The position numbers and the translations under genes were made by a program. The notes beneath the pieces were generated by a model. That model saw nothing but the letters and a program-made list of their open reading frames with translations, was not told the DNA's origin and did no database searches. Positions 1 to 8,980 of a DNA stretch of 64,000 nt are shown here, piece after piece (the first letter of the stretch is position 1; the number at the start of each line of letters is the position of its first letter). Source of the stretch: Candidatus Centipeda massiliensis (GTDB lineage: Bacteria > Bacillota > Negativicutes > Selenomonadales > Selenomonadaceae); the NCBI RefSeq assembly GCF_900290285.1, contig NZ_LT985755.1, positions 72,856 to 136,855 on the forward strand, read 5' to 3'.

Positions 1-86
1 TCCGTGGAGGCAAATATGATGTGATCCACAACGCCCGCGAGTTCTTCCTCCTCGGAGTGAAAGCCGAGATTCTGCTGCAGCTCCAT
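1..86 (-). CDS. 5' end of a gene running off the window, possibly RecD2-type helicase
   Basis: An ATG at 84-86 follows a GGAGG site with a 6-base spacer and starts one base after the ABC-F stop codon (88-90). Only 28 residues are visible, beginning MELQQNLGFHSEEEELAG and continuing VVDHIIFAST. The segment GVVDHIIFAS resembles the first strand of RecD2-type SF1B helicases, where a short acidic lead precedes an OB-like domain, but this is too little sequence to identify the gene. The tight spacing makes it the next cistron after the ABC-F gene. Confidence 0.4.
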   Translation of the reverse strand, partial: MELQQNLGFHSEEEELAGVVDHIIFAST

Positions 87-87
87 G

Positions 88-2013
88 TTACGCCTCCGTC
101 AACTGTTCCCACTTCTCATAACGCTGCATGATCTCGATTTCCTTTGCCGCATACGCCTCGGCAATCGCATGGCTGCGCTCCGGATCCGCCTGCGTCTCCG
201 GTCGGTTCATCTCATACTCAAGCCCCTTCAGCTCCGCCTCTGCCATTGCGATCTCCGCCTCCATGCGCTCAAGCATCTCCTGCCGCCGTGCGGCAGGTAT
301 GGCGCTGTGCACCGCCGTTTTGGGCGCAGCAGACTTCTCCGTGCGATCTTGTTCCGCTTGTTCGGACGGCACACGGCGCACGTGCTTCTCCGCAGTACGC
401 GCTTCCTCCGCCGCCTCCTCCGCCTCGGCCTCCTTCTTCATCAGATAGTAGCCATAGTTGCCGAGATACTCCGCGATCCTGCCGTCCTTCAGTTCGAGCG
501 TGCAGTTTGCCGTCTTGTCGAGAAAATAGCGGTCATGGGAGACGGCAATAAACGTCCCCGGAAACGCCATCAGCGCCTCCTCCACCGCCTCACGAGCGGG
601 GATGTCCAGATGGTTCGTCGGCTCGTCCAGCACGAGGAAATTTGCGCCCGTCAGCATGAGCTTCAAGAACGCCACGCGCGCCTGTTCACCGCCCGAGAGA
701 GCCCCGATGAGCCGCAGGACGTCGTCGCCGTGAAAGAGGAAGGCGCCGAGATAGCCGCGTGCCGTCTCCTCGTCAAGTCCAAACGTGTAGCAGATTTCAT
801 CGAGTATGGTCTTGCTGGGATCCAGTCCCTCATGCTGCTGGGAGAAGTAGCCGATCTTGACACGGCTGCCGATCTTGAGGCGCCCCGTGGCTTCAAGCTC
901 CCCAACCAAAATCTGAAGGAGCGTCGTCTTGCCGACGCCGTTCTCACCAATGAGCGCCACACCGTCCCCCTTGCGGATGAGCAGGGAAATGTGGTCGAGT
1001 ATGCGCTGCCCGCCCGGATAGGCGAAGCTGATGTCCTCAAGCTCTGCCACGCGCTGTGCACACTCCGTCGGCTTTGTAAACGCAAAGTACTTGAAGCGTG
1101 CCGCCTCGGGCGGCAGCACGATCCGCTCGAGGCGGTTCAGCTGACTCTGCCGTCCGCGCGCCTGCTTTGCCTTGATGCCCGCCTTGTAGCGGCTGATGTA
1201 CTCCTCGGTTTTCTTGATATGCGCCTGCTGCTTCTCGTAGGCATTCTGCAGCGCCGCACGGCGCTCGTTCTTCACACGCATATAGTGCGTGTAGTTGCCC
1301 GTATACGCCGTGACCTCCGCGTGATCCAGCTCCAAAATACGGTTCGCCACGCGGTCGAGAAAATAGCGGTCGTGCGAGATCAGAAGCACGCCGCCGCGAT
1401 AGGACTGCAGGAATTTTTCGAGCCATTCGATCATCCCGATGTCCAGATGGTTCGTCGGCTCATCCAGAAAGAGAAAGTCCGGCTCACGCAAGAGAGCCTT
1501 CGCAAGACAGATGCGCGTCGTCTGCCCGCCCGAGAAATGGCGGACATCCTTTTGGAGTTCCTCCTCGGAGAAGCCGAGTCCAAACGCCACGCGGCGGATG
1601 CGGCTCTCAAAGTCATAGCCGTCCATCGCCTCGAACCGCGTCACGAGATTCCCATACGCGGCAAGTTCCTCCGCGCCGGCATCCCCTGCCGCAATCGCGT
1701 GCTCCATCCGCTCCTTTTCCGCGCGGAGCATGATGAGGTCGGAGAACGCGCTTCGCAGCTCCTCGTAGAGCGTATCGTGGGAGAATGACGCCTGCTGCTC
1801 GACGTAGCCGACTGTGTCGGCGCGATCCATCACAACCTGCCCGCCGTCGCTCTCCTCGCGTCCAAGCAGAATCCGCATCAGCGTCGTCTTGCCCGTGCCG
1901 TTTGCGCCGACGAGCCCCACCTTGTCCCCGCGCATGACCTCAAAGTTCACATTGGAAAAAAGCGTACGTATGCCATACGCCTTTTCGAGTGCCATGACCT
2001 TCAGACTTCCCAT
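88..2013 (-). CDS. ABC-F family ATPase (Uup/YdiF-like)
   Basis: A soluble tandem ATP-binding protein without membrane segments, as in the ABC-F translation-factor family that acts on ribosomes. It carries two nucleotide-binding domains: Walker A VGANGTGKTT near residues 36-45 with signature FSGGQTTR, and Walker A IGENGVGKTT with signature LSGGEQAR. A charged linker separates the domains, and an acidic coiled-coil-like tail ends the protein. I chose the ATG at 2013 (641 aa): it lies 4 bases past the upstream LCP stop with GGAGGTGGAG just ahead. An ATG at 2034 is possible but overlaps the LCP gene and contains that ribosome binding site. The exact ABC-F subgroup is not resolved. Confidence 0.9.
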   Translation of the reverse strand: MGSLKVMALEKAYGIRTLFSNVNFEVMRGDKVGLVGANGTGKTTLMRILLGREESDGGQVVMDRADTVGYVEQQASFSHDTLYEELRSAFSDLIMLRAEKERMEHAIAAGDAGAEELAAYGNLVTRFEAMDGYDFESRIRRVAFGLGFSEEELQKDVRHFSGGQTTRICLAKALLREPDFLFLDEPTNHLDIGMIEWLEKFLQSYRGGVLLISHDRYFLDRVANRILELDHAEVTAYTGNYTHYMRVKNERRAALQNAYEKQQAHIKKTEEYISRYKAGIKAKQARGRQSQLNRLERIVLPPEAARFKYFAFTKPTECAQRVAELEDISFAYPGGQRILDHISLLIRKGDGVALIGENGVGKTTLLQILVGELEATGRLKIGSRVKIGYFSQQHEGLDPSKTILDEICYTFGLDEETARGYLGAFLFHGDDVLRLIGALSGGEQARVAFLKLMLTGANFLVLDEPTNHLDIPAREAVEEALMAFPGTFIAVSHDRYFLDKTANCTLELKDGRIAEYLGNYGYYLMKKEAEAEEAAEEARTAEKHVRRVPSEQAEQDRTEKSAAPKTAVHSAIPAARRQEMLERMEAEIAMAEAELKGLEYEMNRPETQADPERSHAIAEAYAAKEIEIMQRYEKWEQLTEA

Positions 2014-2017
2014 ATCG

Positions 2018-3505
2018 CTATTCTCCACCTCCATGCGCGGAATTAGGGCGATAGTCGCGCCCGACGATCACGATTGCCTGCTTCTCACCTGCGCCGTCCA
2101 CCGGCATGATGACACAGGGAAACGGCATCCCGTAGAACATATTCACGTGCGCCTCCGTTGTCATCACAGCGGTTTTCGGTCGATCCGAGGCATTTCCCGT
2201 CTCCACGCCCCCGATGCGGAATCCCTTTGCGCGAAGGGTGTCGGCGATCTCCGCCCCTGCCCCATCAATACCGCTCGCGTTGATAATCATGACCGAGATA
2301 TCCTCTGCCCGATCCTGTGTGCGTGCCTTGGCGTACTCTGCTGCCGTTCCCGCATCCTGTCCTTTTTGAGCTCTTTCCGCTCGATTCTTCTCTGGGGGCT
2401 CGTGTGCCGCATGCTGTGCCCCGATCACACGGTCGCCCTCTGCCAAGAGTTCCTCGGAGGACGGGAGAAGCTCCCGTTCATCCACCTCCGTCATCACGCG
2501 CAGACGCTCCGGCATATCCGCACGATAGGCAGAGGCGTCACGCTCTGCCGCCTCCTGCATGCGCTCCGGAAGCTCCTTCCCTACGCCCGCAAAAAGATTT
2601 TTGCGTGTTTCTATGATGTCCGGAATCCAATAGCTCACATCTCCAAGGTATGCCGGGGTACCTGCGACCATCTGCATGGACATTCCGTCCCCTCCAACGC
2701 CTTTGAGGCGTTTTGCCAAGGTCAGAAGCTGACGCGTCGTCAGGTCGGTCTCGACCGCATTCTTGACCTCATCGATGACAGCCGCGAGGCGCGGAAGCAC
2801 CTGCGGGGACAGAAACTGTGCAAGGAGCGCCCGCATAAAATGCTGCTGCCGTGCAATGCGACCGATATCCCCCTCTCCGTCACGATAGCGGACATACTGG
2901 ATCGCCTGTGCTCCATTGAGATGCTGCATGCCGGGCTGCAGATCGATGACGAGTCCGCCGTTATCGTCCCACGGATCCTCATAGTACATTCGCTTCTCAA
3001 CGTCGATATCCACGCCGCCCACGGCATCCACAATCCGCTCAAATGCCGAGGTGTCGATCATAACGTAGTGCGTGATGGGAACGCCCACAAGAGTGCTGAC
3101 GGCCGCGAGCGTCATCTCATGCCCACCGAACGCATAGGCATGATTGATCTTGTCATACCCGTAGCTGCCAACCTCAACGCGCGTGTCGCGCGGAATCGAG
3201 AGCAGGGTGACACCCCCATGAACCTCATCGACAGCAGCCAGCATCAGTGTATCGCTGCGGCCGGCATCGACCGCCCTGCGGTCAACCCCCATGAGGAGAA
3301 CATAGCCCAGATCGGCCTCCGTGCCATGATCAAAAAAAGTTCCGGTACGAATGGAATCCGCCATAAAATAGCCTACGCCATAATAGACAGCGCATACCAA
3401 TAGAAATGATACTGCAAAAACACTTCCCACATACTTGATCAACGCGCGATCCGCCTTCTTTCCACACACCGCTGCGGCGTGTCCTACTGTTCCTATCTTC
3501 CGCAT
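2018..3505 (-). CDS. LytR-CpsA-Psr family protein with LytR_C domain
   Basis: A membrane-anchored LCP protein; the family transfers undecaprenyl-linked polymers to the cell wall or envelope. One transmembrane segment lies near residues 25-47. The LCP catalytic domain follows, with LLMGVDRR, RSDTLMLAAVD, SIPRDTRVEV and the arginine-rich region VRYRDGEGDIGR. A low-complexity charged linker leads to a C-terminal LytR_C domain (SVMIINASGIDGAGAEI onward). At 495 aa it is longer than the second LCP gene of this window (23099-24151), which lacks LytR_C. The start is uncertain: the ATG at 3505 has no clear ribosome binding site and sits about 6 bases after the predicted transcription start. A TTG at codon 22 is an alternative. 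Confidence 0.88.
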   Translation of the reverse strand: MRKIGTVGHAAAVCGKKADRALIKYVGSVFAVSFLLVCAVYYGVGYFMADSIRTGTFFDHGTEADLGYVLLMGVDRRAVDAGRSDTLMLAAVDEVHGGVTLLSIPRDTRVEVGSYGYDKINHAYAFGGHEMTLAAVSTLVGVPITHYVMIDTSAFERIVDAVGGVDIDVEKRMYYEDPWDDNGGLVIDLQPGMQHLNGAQAIQYVRYRDGEGDIGRIARQQHFMRALLAQFLSPQVLPRLAAVIDEVKNAVETDLTTRQLLTLAKRLKGVGGDGMSMQMVAGTPAYLGDVSYWIPDIIETRKNLFAGVGKELPERMQEAAERDASAYRADMPERLRVMTEVDERELLPSSEELLAEGDRVIGAQHAAHEPPEKNRAERAQKGQDAGTAAEYAKARTQDRAEDISVMIINASGIDGAGAEIADTLRAKGFRIGGVETGNASDRPKTAVMTTEAHVNMFYGMPFPCVIMPVDGAGEKQAIVIVGRDYRPNSAHGGGE

Positions 3506-3517
3506 GTAACAGGATAC

Positions 3518-3546
3518 AGTATAACAAAAACAAAGGTTCTATGCAA
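3518..3546 (-). promoter_or_regulatory. Candidate promoter of the LCP gene
   Basis: On the minus strand, TTGCAT (3541-3546) and TATACT (3518-3523) are separated by 17 bases. The -10 hexamer is good and the -35 weak. Transcription would begin about 6 bases before the annotated ATG, giving an almost leaderless message. Confidence 0.45.
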
Positions 3547-3565
3547 ATCGAAAGGCAGCGTGGGT

Positions 3566-3784
3566 CTATGGAAACTGTTACGGATTCTCGATGCGTACTC
3601 CACGCAGAACCCTCGTTACGCAAGCGGACGTGTGCTCGTCCGCCTAAACACCTGCGGATTCCAAACGCGCTGCGCTTGAACGATTAAAATCCGCAGGGGG
3701 CGGGTCGCACACTCTACGCCGCTTGCTCCACTAGGGTTTGCTAAGGAGTACTGCATCTTCTTTTGTTCGTAACATTTATCATAG
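3566..3784. repeat. 219-bp imperfect palindrome filling the gap between two genes
   Basis: The 319-base gap (3506-3824) holds no convincing gene but nearly all of it forms one interrupted inverted repeat centred near 3675. Matching arm blocks are CTATG (3566) with CATAG (3780), TGTTACG (3576) with CGTAACA (3768), GATGCGTACTCC with GGAGTACTGCATC, AACCCT with AGGGTT, GCAAGCGG with CCGCTTGC, and CCTGCGGATT (3651) with AATCCGCAGG (3688). A local hairpin GCGGACG-TGTGCT-CGTCCGC lies in the left arm. It could be a MITE-like element, two inverted copies of a roughly 100-bp repeat, or a structured 3' region of the nucleoside kinase transcript. It differs from the 162-bp element seen elsewhere in the window. 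Confidence 0.7.
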
Positions 3785-3824
3785 TGCCGGCAGAGAGAAC
3801 TACAAAAAGATCGCGCTTGCATTG

Positions 3825-5441
3825 CTACGAGAAGAACACAGACTTGCCGATGAACTCTCTTAAAATAGAATTGTTTGGAATATCGTCTACGTCATCAATT
3901 TCATCGACGTATTGTAAAAAACGGAGGATAAGGCGTGCCTCTGTATAGCCTTCTTCCCCTTGCGTGATCTCCGACAAAAGGGGCACCGCATACGCCTTCA
4001 ATACGCCGATCTCATAGATCAGTGCCGAGTTGAACAGCACATCTGCCTCCTCTTGAAACGGGAAGATGTACTTCTCCTCTCCTGCCCTGACATCCGGCCA
4101 CTGCCGTATACTCTTGAGTGCCTTTGCACCGCGGAATTGATAGTCCCGCACAAGCCGTCGCAGGAAGCGCACCTCCGTCGTTGGGATTCTGTTATGCGCA
4201 TCGATATTCAGCTGTGTCAATGCACTGATGTAGATCTTGTACTTATTGATCCGTGGAATATCCTTGGTCAGATATTCGTTCAGCCCATGGATCCCCTCAA
4301 TGATAATCGGCTGATCACTGTCTATGGAAAAAAACGCATCTTCCTTCCATTCCCTCATCCCTGTGATAAAGTTATAGCGTGGGATCTGAACCTCCTGCCC
4401 TGCAAGAAGTTGAATCATATTCTCATTAAAGAGCTTGGTATCCAACGCGTCAATAGACTCATAGTCATATTGCCCCTTTTCATTCAGTGGTGTATCTGCA
4501 CGGTTGAGGAAATAGTCATCCAGCGAAATCATAACGGGGCGCAGACCATTGACCCGCAGCTGTATGCGCAGGCGTTGCGCAAACGAAGTCTTTCCGGAGG
4601 AGGATGGGCCTGCAATCAGAATCAGACGGATATTCTCCCGATGCGCAGCAATGTGATCCGCAATCTGTGCAATCCGCTTTTCCTGCAGCCCCTCCGAAAT
4701 GCGGATCAGATCTCCCATTGCATGTTCTTTATTGATGCGGTTGAGATCCGAGATAAAGCGACAGTCCAGAATATCCGCCCATGCCTTCGACTCCGCGAGG
4801 ATCGAGCCAAACTTCGGCTGATTGATGCGTTTCCTGACCTGCCCCTTCGTCATTTCGTCCGGCGTACGAATCAGCACGCCGTCACGTTCATAGTCCAGCT
4901 CAAAAAGGCCGAGATCCTTTGTTTCAGGAAGCATTGCGCCATAGAGATAGTCCGTGTACCCATCACATGTGTATATACTGATCGTGGGATTTGAAAGTGC
5001 CGAGAGCAGATTTACCTTGCCCTCACGCCCCAATTTTTGAAAGAGATTGATTGCCTCTTGACGGGGAATGCTGCGTTTCTCAATGGGAATGTTAGCGGCA
5101 ATCATGTCGCCCATCCGATCCTCAATCTCCTTGATAAAGGAGGGATCAAGCTCCCCTGCTGGGATTTTTATTTCACAGTACAGCCCCTTGTTCACGGTGA
5201 ACTTTGCAATGACTTCCGCATTGTTATCCAATTTGTGCACGGCAGCAATCAAAAGAAAAAGCACGGAGCGCCGATAGATGCTCCACCCCAATGCAGAATT
5301 TAATTCCACAAACGAAATCTCATCGGCGTCCGTGCAGGACGTTTGGATGTCGCGTATTTCACCGTTGATTTTTGCCGCAACGATCAGACTCCCCAAATGG
5401 GGTTGTGCTTCTTTTGCTAGTGTCAGCAAGTTTTTCTCCAT
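3825..5441 (-). CDS. Nucleoside (uridine) kinase-like protein with N-terminal TGS/ThrRS-like region
   Basis: The C-terminal half is a P-loop phosphoribulokinase/uridine kinase domain: Walker A GPSSSGKTS at about 278-286, then ISLDDYFLNR and IIIEGIHGLNEYL. The N-terminal half looks like the TGS/threonyl-tRNA-synthetase-like module typical of the roughly 550-aa Firmicute nucleoside kinases. The expected reaction is ATP-dependent phosphorylation of a nucleoside, with substrate not readable from sequence. The ATG at 5441 (538 aa) is favoured because GGAGG precedes it by 5 bases, whereas the ATG at 5453 lies inside that same ribosome binding site. The gene sits alone, between the pit terminator and the 219-bp palindrome. 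Confidence 0.85.
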   Translation of the reverse strand: MEKNLLTLAKEAQPHLGSLIVAAKINGEIRDIQTSCTDADEISFVELNSALGWSIYRRSVLFLLIAAVHKLDNNAEVIAKFTVNKGLYCEIKIPAGELDPSFIKEIEDRMGDMIAANIPIEKRSIPRQEAINLFQKLGREGKVNLLSALSNPTISIYTCDGYTDYLYGAMLPETKDLGLFELDYERDGVLIRTPDEMTKGQVRKRINQPKFGSILAESKAWADILDCRFISDLNRINKEHAMGDLIRISEGLQEKRIAQIADHIAAHRENIRLILIAGPSSSGKTSFAQRLRIQLRVNGLRPVMISLDDYFLNRADTPLNEKGQYDYESIDALDTKLFNENMIQLLAGQEVQIPRYNFITGMREWKEDAFFSIDSDQPIIIEGIHGLNEYLTKDIPRINKYKIYISALTQLNIDAHNRIPTTEVRFLRRLVRDYQFRGAKALKSIRQWPDVRAGEEKYIFPFQEEADVLFNSALIYEIGVLKAYAVPLLSEITQGEEGYTEARLILRFLQYVDEIDDVDDIPNNSILREFIGKSVFFS

Positions 5442-5468
5442 AAAGACCTCCATCCCTTTCTCTCTATA

Positions 5469-5503
5469 TAAAAATCCTGCTCATCATGCGAGCAGGATTT
5501 TTT
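5469..5503 (-). terminator. Intrinsic terminator after pit
   Basis: A perfect 10-bp stem, AATCCTGCTC (5473-5482) with GAGCAGGATT (5490-5499), and a 7-base loop. T-rich flanks lie on both strands, so it can work in both directions. It lies 20 bases past the pit stop codon. Confidence 0.85.
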
Positions 5504-5522
5504 ACATATCATCAGCGATTCC

Positions 5523-6521
5523 TTAGATAAAGAACATGACAAATTTATACGTAAGCGCGCCCATCACCGCGGTACAGGGGATCGTCATGACCCACGCAAC
5601 AACCATCTGCTGTGCCACGCCCCAGCGAACCGCATTGATGCGCTTCGCCGCACCAACGCCCATGATCGAGCCGGACACAACGTGCGTCGTACTGACAGGC
5701 AGATGCAGGAGTGTCGCACCAAATATGATGATGGAGGAGTTTAGATCTGCCGCAAATCCGGAAATCGGCTGAAGCTTGAATATCTTCCCCCCGATGGTTT
5801 TGATGATACGCCAGCCGCCGACCGCCGTGCCACAAGCCATGGCAGTCGCTGCGAGCACCTTGACGTAAGTCGGAACCTCGAATACGTCGATATAACCACC
5901 GGCAAGCAGCGCGAGCGTCATGATACCCATGGATTTCTGCGCGTCGTTCGACCCATGTGAGAACGCCATCGTCGCCGCTGTTAAAATCTGCATCTTCTTA
6001 AACTTGCCGTTGATTGAGGTCGGACGGAACCGACCAAAGAAGCGGAACAGCAGCAGCATGATGACGCAGCCCAACGCCATACCGACAAGCGGCGAGAGGA
6101 TCAGGGAGAGAATGATCTTTCCGATGCCATAAAAGTTCAGACCATCCGCCCCTGAGGCAGACATCAGAACCGCACCGATCAGTCCGCCGATGAGTGCATG
6201 CGAACTGCTCGACGGCATACCGAACCTCCACGTGATGATATTCCATATAACAGAGCCAAAGAGTGCCGCAATCAAAATATGCTCATCTACATGGGAGGCT
6301 GATTTGACGATATCCGATCCAATCGTCTTTGCGACCCCGGTGCTGTACATGGCACCAAAGAAATTGAGAACCGCCGCCATGATAATTGCGTGCTGCGGAC
6401 GAATCGCCCGCGTCGAGACCGAGGTGGCAATCGCATTTGCGGTATCGTGAAAGCCGTTGATGAAGTCAAATAGCAGTGCTAAAAATATGACTAAGAAGAT
6501 CAAAAGCTGGAAATCAGGCAT
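5523..6521 (-). CDS. pit: Inorganic phosphate transporter, PiT family
   Basis: A multi-pass membrane protein of 332 aa. It carries the duplicated PiT signature: FDFINGFHDTANAIATSVSTRA near the N-terminus and the repeat FSHGSNDAQKSMGIM in the middle. It imports inorganic phosphate coupled to a cation gradient. Its start overlaps the end of the DUF47 gene by 8 bases (6514-6521). This is the common DUF47-pit pair in which the PhoU-like partner is thought to modulate the transporter. The length matches short bacterial Pit proteins. Confidence 0.95.
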   Translation of the reverse strand: MPDFQLLIFLVIFLALLFDFINGFHDTANAIATSVSTRAIRPQHAIIMAAVLNFFGAMYSTGVAKTIGSDIVKSASHVDEHILIAALFGSVIWNIITWRFGMPSSSSHALIGGLIGAVLMSASGADGLNFYGIGKIILSLILSPLVGMALGCVIMLLLFRFFGRFRPTSINGKFKKMQILTAATMAFSHGSNDAQKSMGIMTLALLAGGYIDVFEVPTYVKVLAATAMACGTAVGGWRIIKTIGGKIFKLQPISGFAADLNSSIIIFGATLLHLPVSTTHVVSGSIMGVGAAKRINAVRWGVAQQMVVAWVMTIPCTAVMGALTYKFVMFFI

Positions 6522-7140
6522 ATTTCATTACCACTCCCCGCAGCATATCCGCAATGAGTTCACAATGATCCAGCGTATCTTCCAACTGCTCCAATACATC
6601 CTTCCATCGAATGAGCTCAATGGGATCCTTTTCATTATCGAAGAGATATGCCACCTCAGTCCGATAGATCAGATCTCCTTCACTCTCGAAGCGTTCGATC
6701 TTGTGTGAGGCATCCAATATCTGCACTTGATTTTTTCGTATGTTTTCAAGATACGAAACGGCTCGGACAACCTCCTCCGTAGAAGAAACGAGCAGCTTGG
6801 TCAGATTGATCGCCCCCGTCATGGGCTTGCCCATGCGGTACATTTCATAGCGCTGCAAAATCCCCTGTAGGAGATCAACGCCATCGTCGAGATTGTTCGC
6901 CAAGGCGTATATGTCCTCGCGGTCAATCGGTGTAATGAAGGTGAGGTTCAGCTTATCGATGATGCGGTCATTGATGGCATCCGCTTCGTGTTCGATCCGA
7001 TTGATTTCCTCCACCTTTACATTTGCAGTCGTATAATCCTGCATGACCTCATCTAAGACTAACGCCCCCTGATGAAAGAACTTTGCGCTCTCAAGGAACA
7101 GGTCAAAGAATTCGATATCTTTCTGCTTAAAATTAAACAT
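6514..7140 (-). CDS. DUF47 family PhoU-like protein
   Basis: A 208-aa, all-helical cytoplasmic protein of the TIGR00153/DUF47 family, distantly related to PhoU. It contains acidic helices with the ERIEHEAD-like and DREDIYALANNLDDGVD patterns used for metal binding in this family. It is translated just ahead of, and overlaps, pit, and probably regulates phosphate transport. The ribosome binding site GGGAGGAAT is about 10 bases from the ATG at 7140. The operon is bounded by a promoter near 7205-7233 and the terminator at 5469-5503. Confidence 0.93.
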   Translation of the reverse strand: MFNFKQKDIEFFDLFLESAKFFHQGALVLDEVMQDYTTANVKVEEINRIEHEADAINDRIIDKLNLTFITPIDREDIYALANNLDDGVDLLQGILQRYEMYRMGKPMTGAINLTKLLVSSTEEVVRAVSYLENIRKNQVQILDASHKIERFESEGDLIYRTEVAYLFDNEKDPIELIRWKDVLEQLEDTLDHCELIADMLRGVVMKYA

Positions 7141-7204
7141 AAACCCAGATTCCTCCCTAAGTAATGTTAAAGTCGGAGGCGTATATCCAAAAACTCATAG
7201 TTCA

Positions 7205-7233
7205 ATAATATCATTATTTCAGATTGACAGCAA
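7205..7233 (-). promoter_or_regulatory. Candidate promoter of the DUF47-pit operon
   Basis: On the minus strand, TTGCTG (7228-7233), a 17-base spacer and TATTAT (7205-7210). The predicted leader is about 58 bases. No Pho-box-like repeat was recognised. Confidence 0.5.
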
Positions 7234-7285
7234 GAAATAATTTGAAAAGCTTCATCGGTCGATTCAAGATGAAGGACGCAAGGAT

Positions 7286-7318
7286 AAAAAAAGAGCAACG
7301 TTTCATCGCTGCTCTTTT
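7286..7318 (-). terminator. Terminator of the B12-controlled ABC transporter operon
   Basis: A 9-bp stem AAAAGAGCA (7289-7297) with TGCTCTTTT (7310-7318), followed on the minus strand by a run of Ts. It lies about 36 bases past the stop of the last transporter gene. Confidence 0.8.
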
Positions 7319-7353
7319 GCAATACGCTGCTCTTTATCTTGCTGAAATACTGG

Positions 7354-8184
7354 CTATGCGGAGATTTCCACATCCGGGACAACAATGCGCGGCGCTTTCC
7401 CTTTCGGCAGAAGTGTGAATACGGACTTCAGGAGTTTCTGCGTATACGGATGTTTCGCATGCGCGAGATCCTTTCCATCCAGCTGCTCTACGACTTTACC
7501 AAAGTACATGACGACGACGCGGCTGCACAGGCGTGAAACCAGCGCGAGATCATGACAGATGAAGAGGATGGTCAGATTCCGCTCCCGCTGAATGCGCACG
7601 AGCAGCTGCACAATCGTTTCCTGAACGGAAACATCGAGGGCGCTCGTCGCCTCATCACAGACCAGAATCTCCGGCTCCAATGCCAATGCGCGTGCAATTC
7701 CTACACGCTGGCGCTGTCCCCCGCTCATATTGGTGGGATAGCGTTCGGCAAATTCCTCGGGCAGATCGACGAGACGCAGCAGCTCGGCTGCCTTGTCACG
7801 CGCACTTCCCTGAAGGAGTCCAAAGTTCCGAAGCGGTTCACATATAATATCCTTGATCTTCATCTTTGGATTAAACGATGTTGTCGGATCCTGAAACACC
7901 ATCTGAATGCTGCGCCGCATATTGCGGGCATCTTCCCCCCGCAGCGATGTGATTTCCTTATCCTTGAAGAAAATCTGTCCATCAGACGGCTGATGCAGCT
8001 GCATAAGCGTACGCACAAGGGTGCTCTTGCCGCAGCCGCTCTCACCGACGATGCCGAGAATCTCGCCCCGATACACGGGAAAGGTCACATCATTGCACGC
8101 CGTAAGCACCTTGCCGTCCTCCAGAGGAAAGCGCTTGGTAATGTGCTCGATGCGCAGGATGGTCTCACGCTCCGATGCTGTCAT
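7354..8184 (-). CDS. Opp/Nik-type ABC transporter ATP-binding protein (second ATPase, DppF/NikE-like)
   Basis: Cytoplasmic ATPase of a peptide/nickel-type importer. Walker A GESGCGKST is at about 48-56, the signature is MSGGQRQRVGIA and Walker B is ILVCDEATSALD. The C-terminal region (YTQKLLKSVFTLLP) is the oligopeptide/dipeptide extension. I use the ATG at 8184 (276 aa) because GGAGGG lies 7 bases before it. Longer readings run back through the preceding gene in another frame. It overlaps the preceding ATPase gene by 20 bases. It is the last gene of the cobalamin-riboswitch operon. Confidence 0.93.
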   Translation of the reverse strand: MTASERETILRIEHITKRFPLEDGKVLTACNDVTFPVYRGEILGIVGESGCGKSTLVRTLMQLHQPSDGQIFFKDKEITSLRGEDARNMRRSIQMVFQDPTTSFNPKMKIKDIICEPLRNFGLLQGSARDKAAELLRLVDLPEEFAERYPTNMSGGQRQRVGIARALALEPEILVCDEATSALDVSVQETIVQLLVRIQRERNLTILFICHDLALVSRLCSRVVVMYFGKVVEQLDGKDLAHAKHPYTQKLLKSVFTLLPKGKAPRIVVPDVEISA

Positions 8185-8962
8185 AACGCGTCCCTCCAAT
8201 CTGTGGTACGGCACGCAGAAGCTCCTTCGTATAGTCCTTCTGCGCATGCTCAATAATCTCTTCGGCACTGCCGTGTTCGACGACATTGCCGCTTTGCATG
8301 ACCATGATCTGATCCGACATATAGGCGGCGACACCAAGATTGTGCGTCACCATGACAATGGATGTCCCATCTAGTTGACAGATATCCATCATCTCGTTGA
8401 CGACCTGCGCCTGCGTTGTCACATCCAGCGCAGAGGTCGGCTCATCGGCAAGCAGGAGGGCGGGCTTGAAGAACATCGCCATAGCAACGCCGACACGCTG
8501 ACGCATGCCGCCGGAAAGTTCGAATGGGAAGCTCTTCATCACATTTGCGGGGTTGGAAAGGTGCATGCGTGCAAGCATATCCTGTGCCTGCGCTGCAGCC
8601 TCCTTCGCGCTCATCGAATCATGGGTCTGAATGTACTCGACGAACTGCTCGCCAATCGTACGAATCGGATCCATCATACTGCCGCTGTCCTGAAAGATCA
8701 TCGCAGCAGTCTTGCCGCTGACACGACGCCATTCCTCAGAGCTGCACTTCGTCATATCCTTCCCGTCATAGAGGATCTCGCCTGCCGTTACCCTGCCGAC
8801 ATGCGGCAGGCAGCCGAGCATTGCCCGAATGACGGTGGTCTTTCCGCTGCCGCTTTCGCCGACAATGGTCAGCACTTCTCCGTCCTTGAGAGTGAAGTCC
8901 ACACCGTGCACCATTTCCGTGCCCTCGTATGCGATTTTAAGTCCTCGCACCTCGATCAACAT
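8165..8962 (-). CDS. Opp/Nik-type ABC transporter ATP-binding protein (first ATPase, DppD/NikD-like)
   Basis: The 265-aa partner ATPase of the same importer. Walker A GESGSGKTT is at about 35-43, the signature is LSGGMRQRVGVA and Walker B is LLLADEPTSALD. The oligopeptide-type C-terminal region (YTKELLRAVPQIGG) follows. With the downstream ATPase it should form the heterodimer that powers the two permeases. It begins 18 bases after the binding-protein gene. Confidence 0.93.
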   Translation of the reverse strand: MLIEVRGLKIAYEGTEMVHGVDFTLKDGEVLTIVGESGSGKTTVIRAMLGCLPHVGRVTAGEILYDGKDMTKCSSEEWRRVSGKTAAMIFQDSGSMMDPIRTIGEQFVEYIQTHDSMSAKEAAAQAQDMLARMHLSNPANVMKSFPFELSGGMRQRVGVAMAMFFKPALLLADEPTSALDVTTQAQVVNEMMDICQLDGTSIVMVTHNLGVAAYMSDQIMVMQSGNVVEHGSAEEIIEHAQKDYTKELLRAVPQIGGTRYDSIGA

Positions 8963-8980
8963 TCGGGCTTCTCCTCCTTA

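Noticed and set aside
85-1788. Long plus-strand open frames opposite the ABC-F, ABC importer and other genes (for example 85-1788 and 8375-10516).
   Set aside because: They are antisense shadows of well-supported genes in GC-rich DNA, with no ribosome binding sites and low-complexity Arg/Leu/His-rich translations.
5513-5524. ATCAGCGATTCC just after the pit stop matches the reverse complement of the first 12 bases of the 162-bp element.
   Set aside because: Only the end is present, with no partner end or direct repeat, so it may be chance. It is worth a look only if more solo ends are found.
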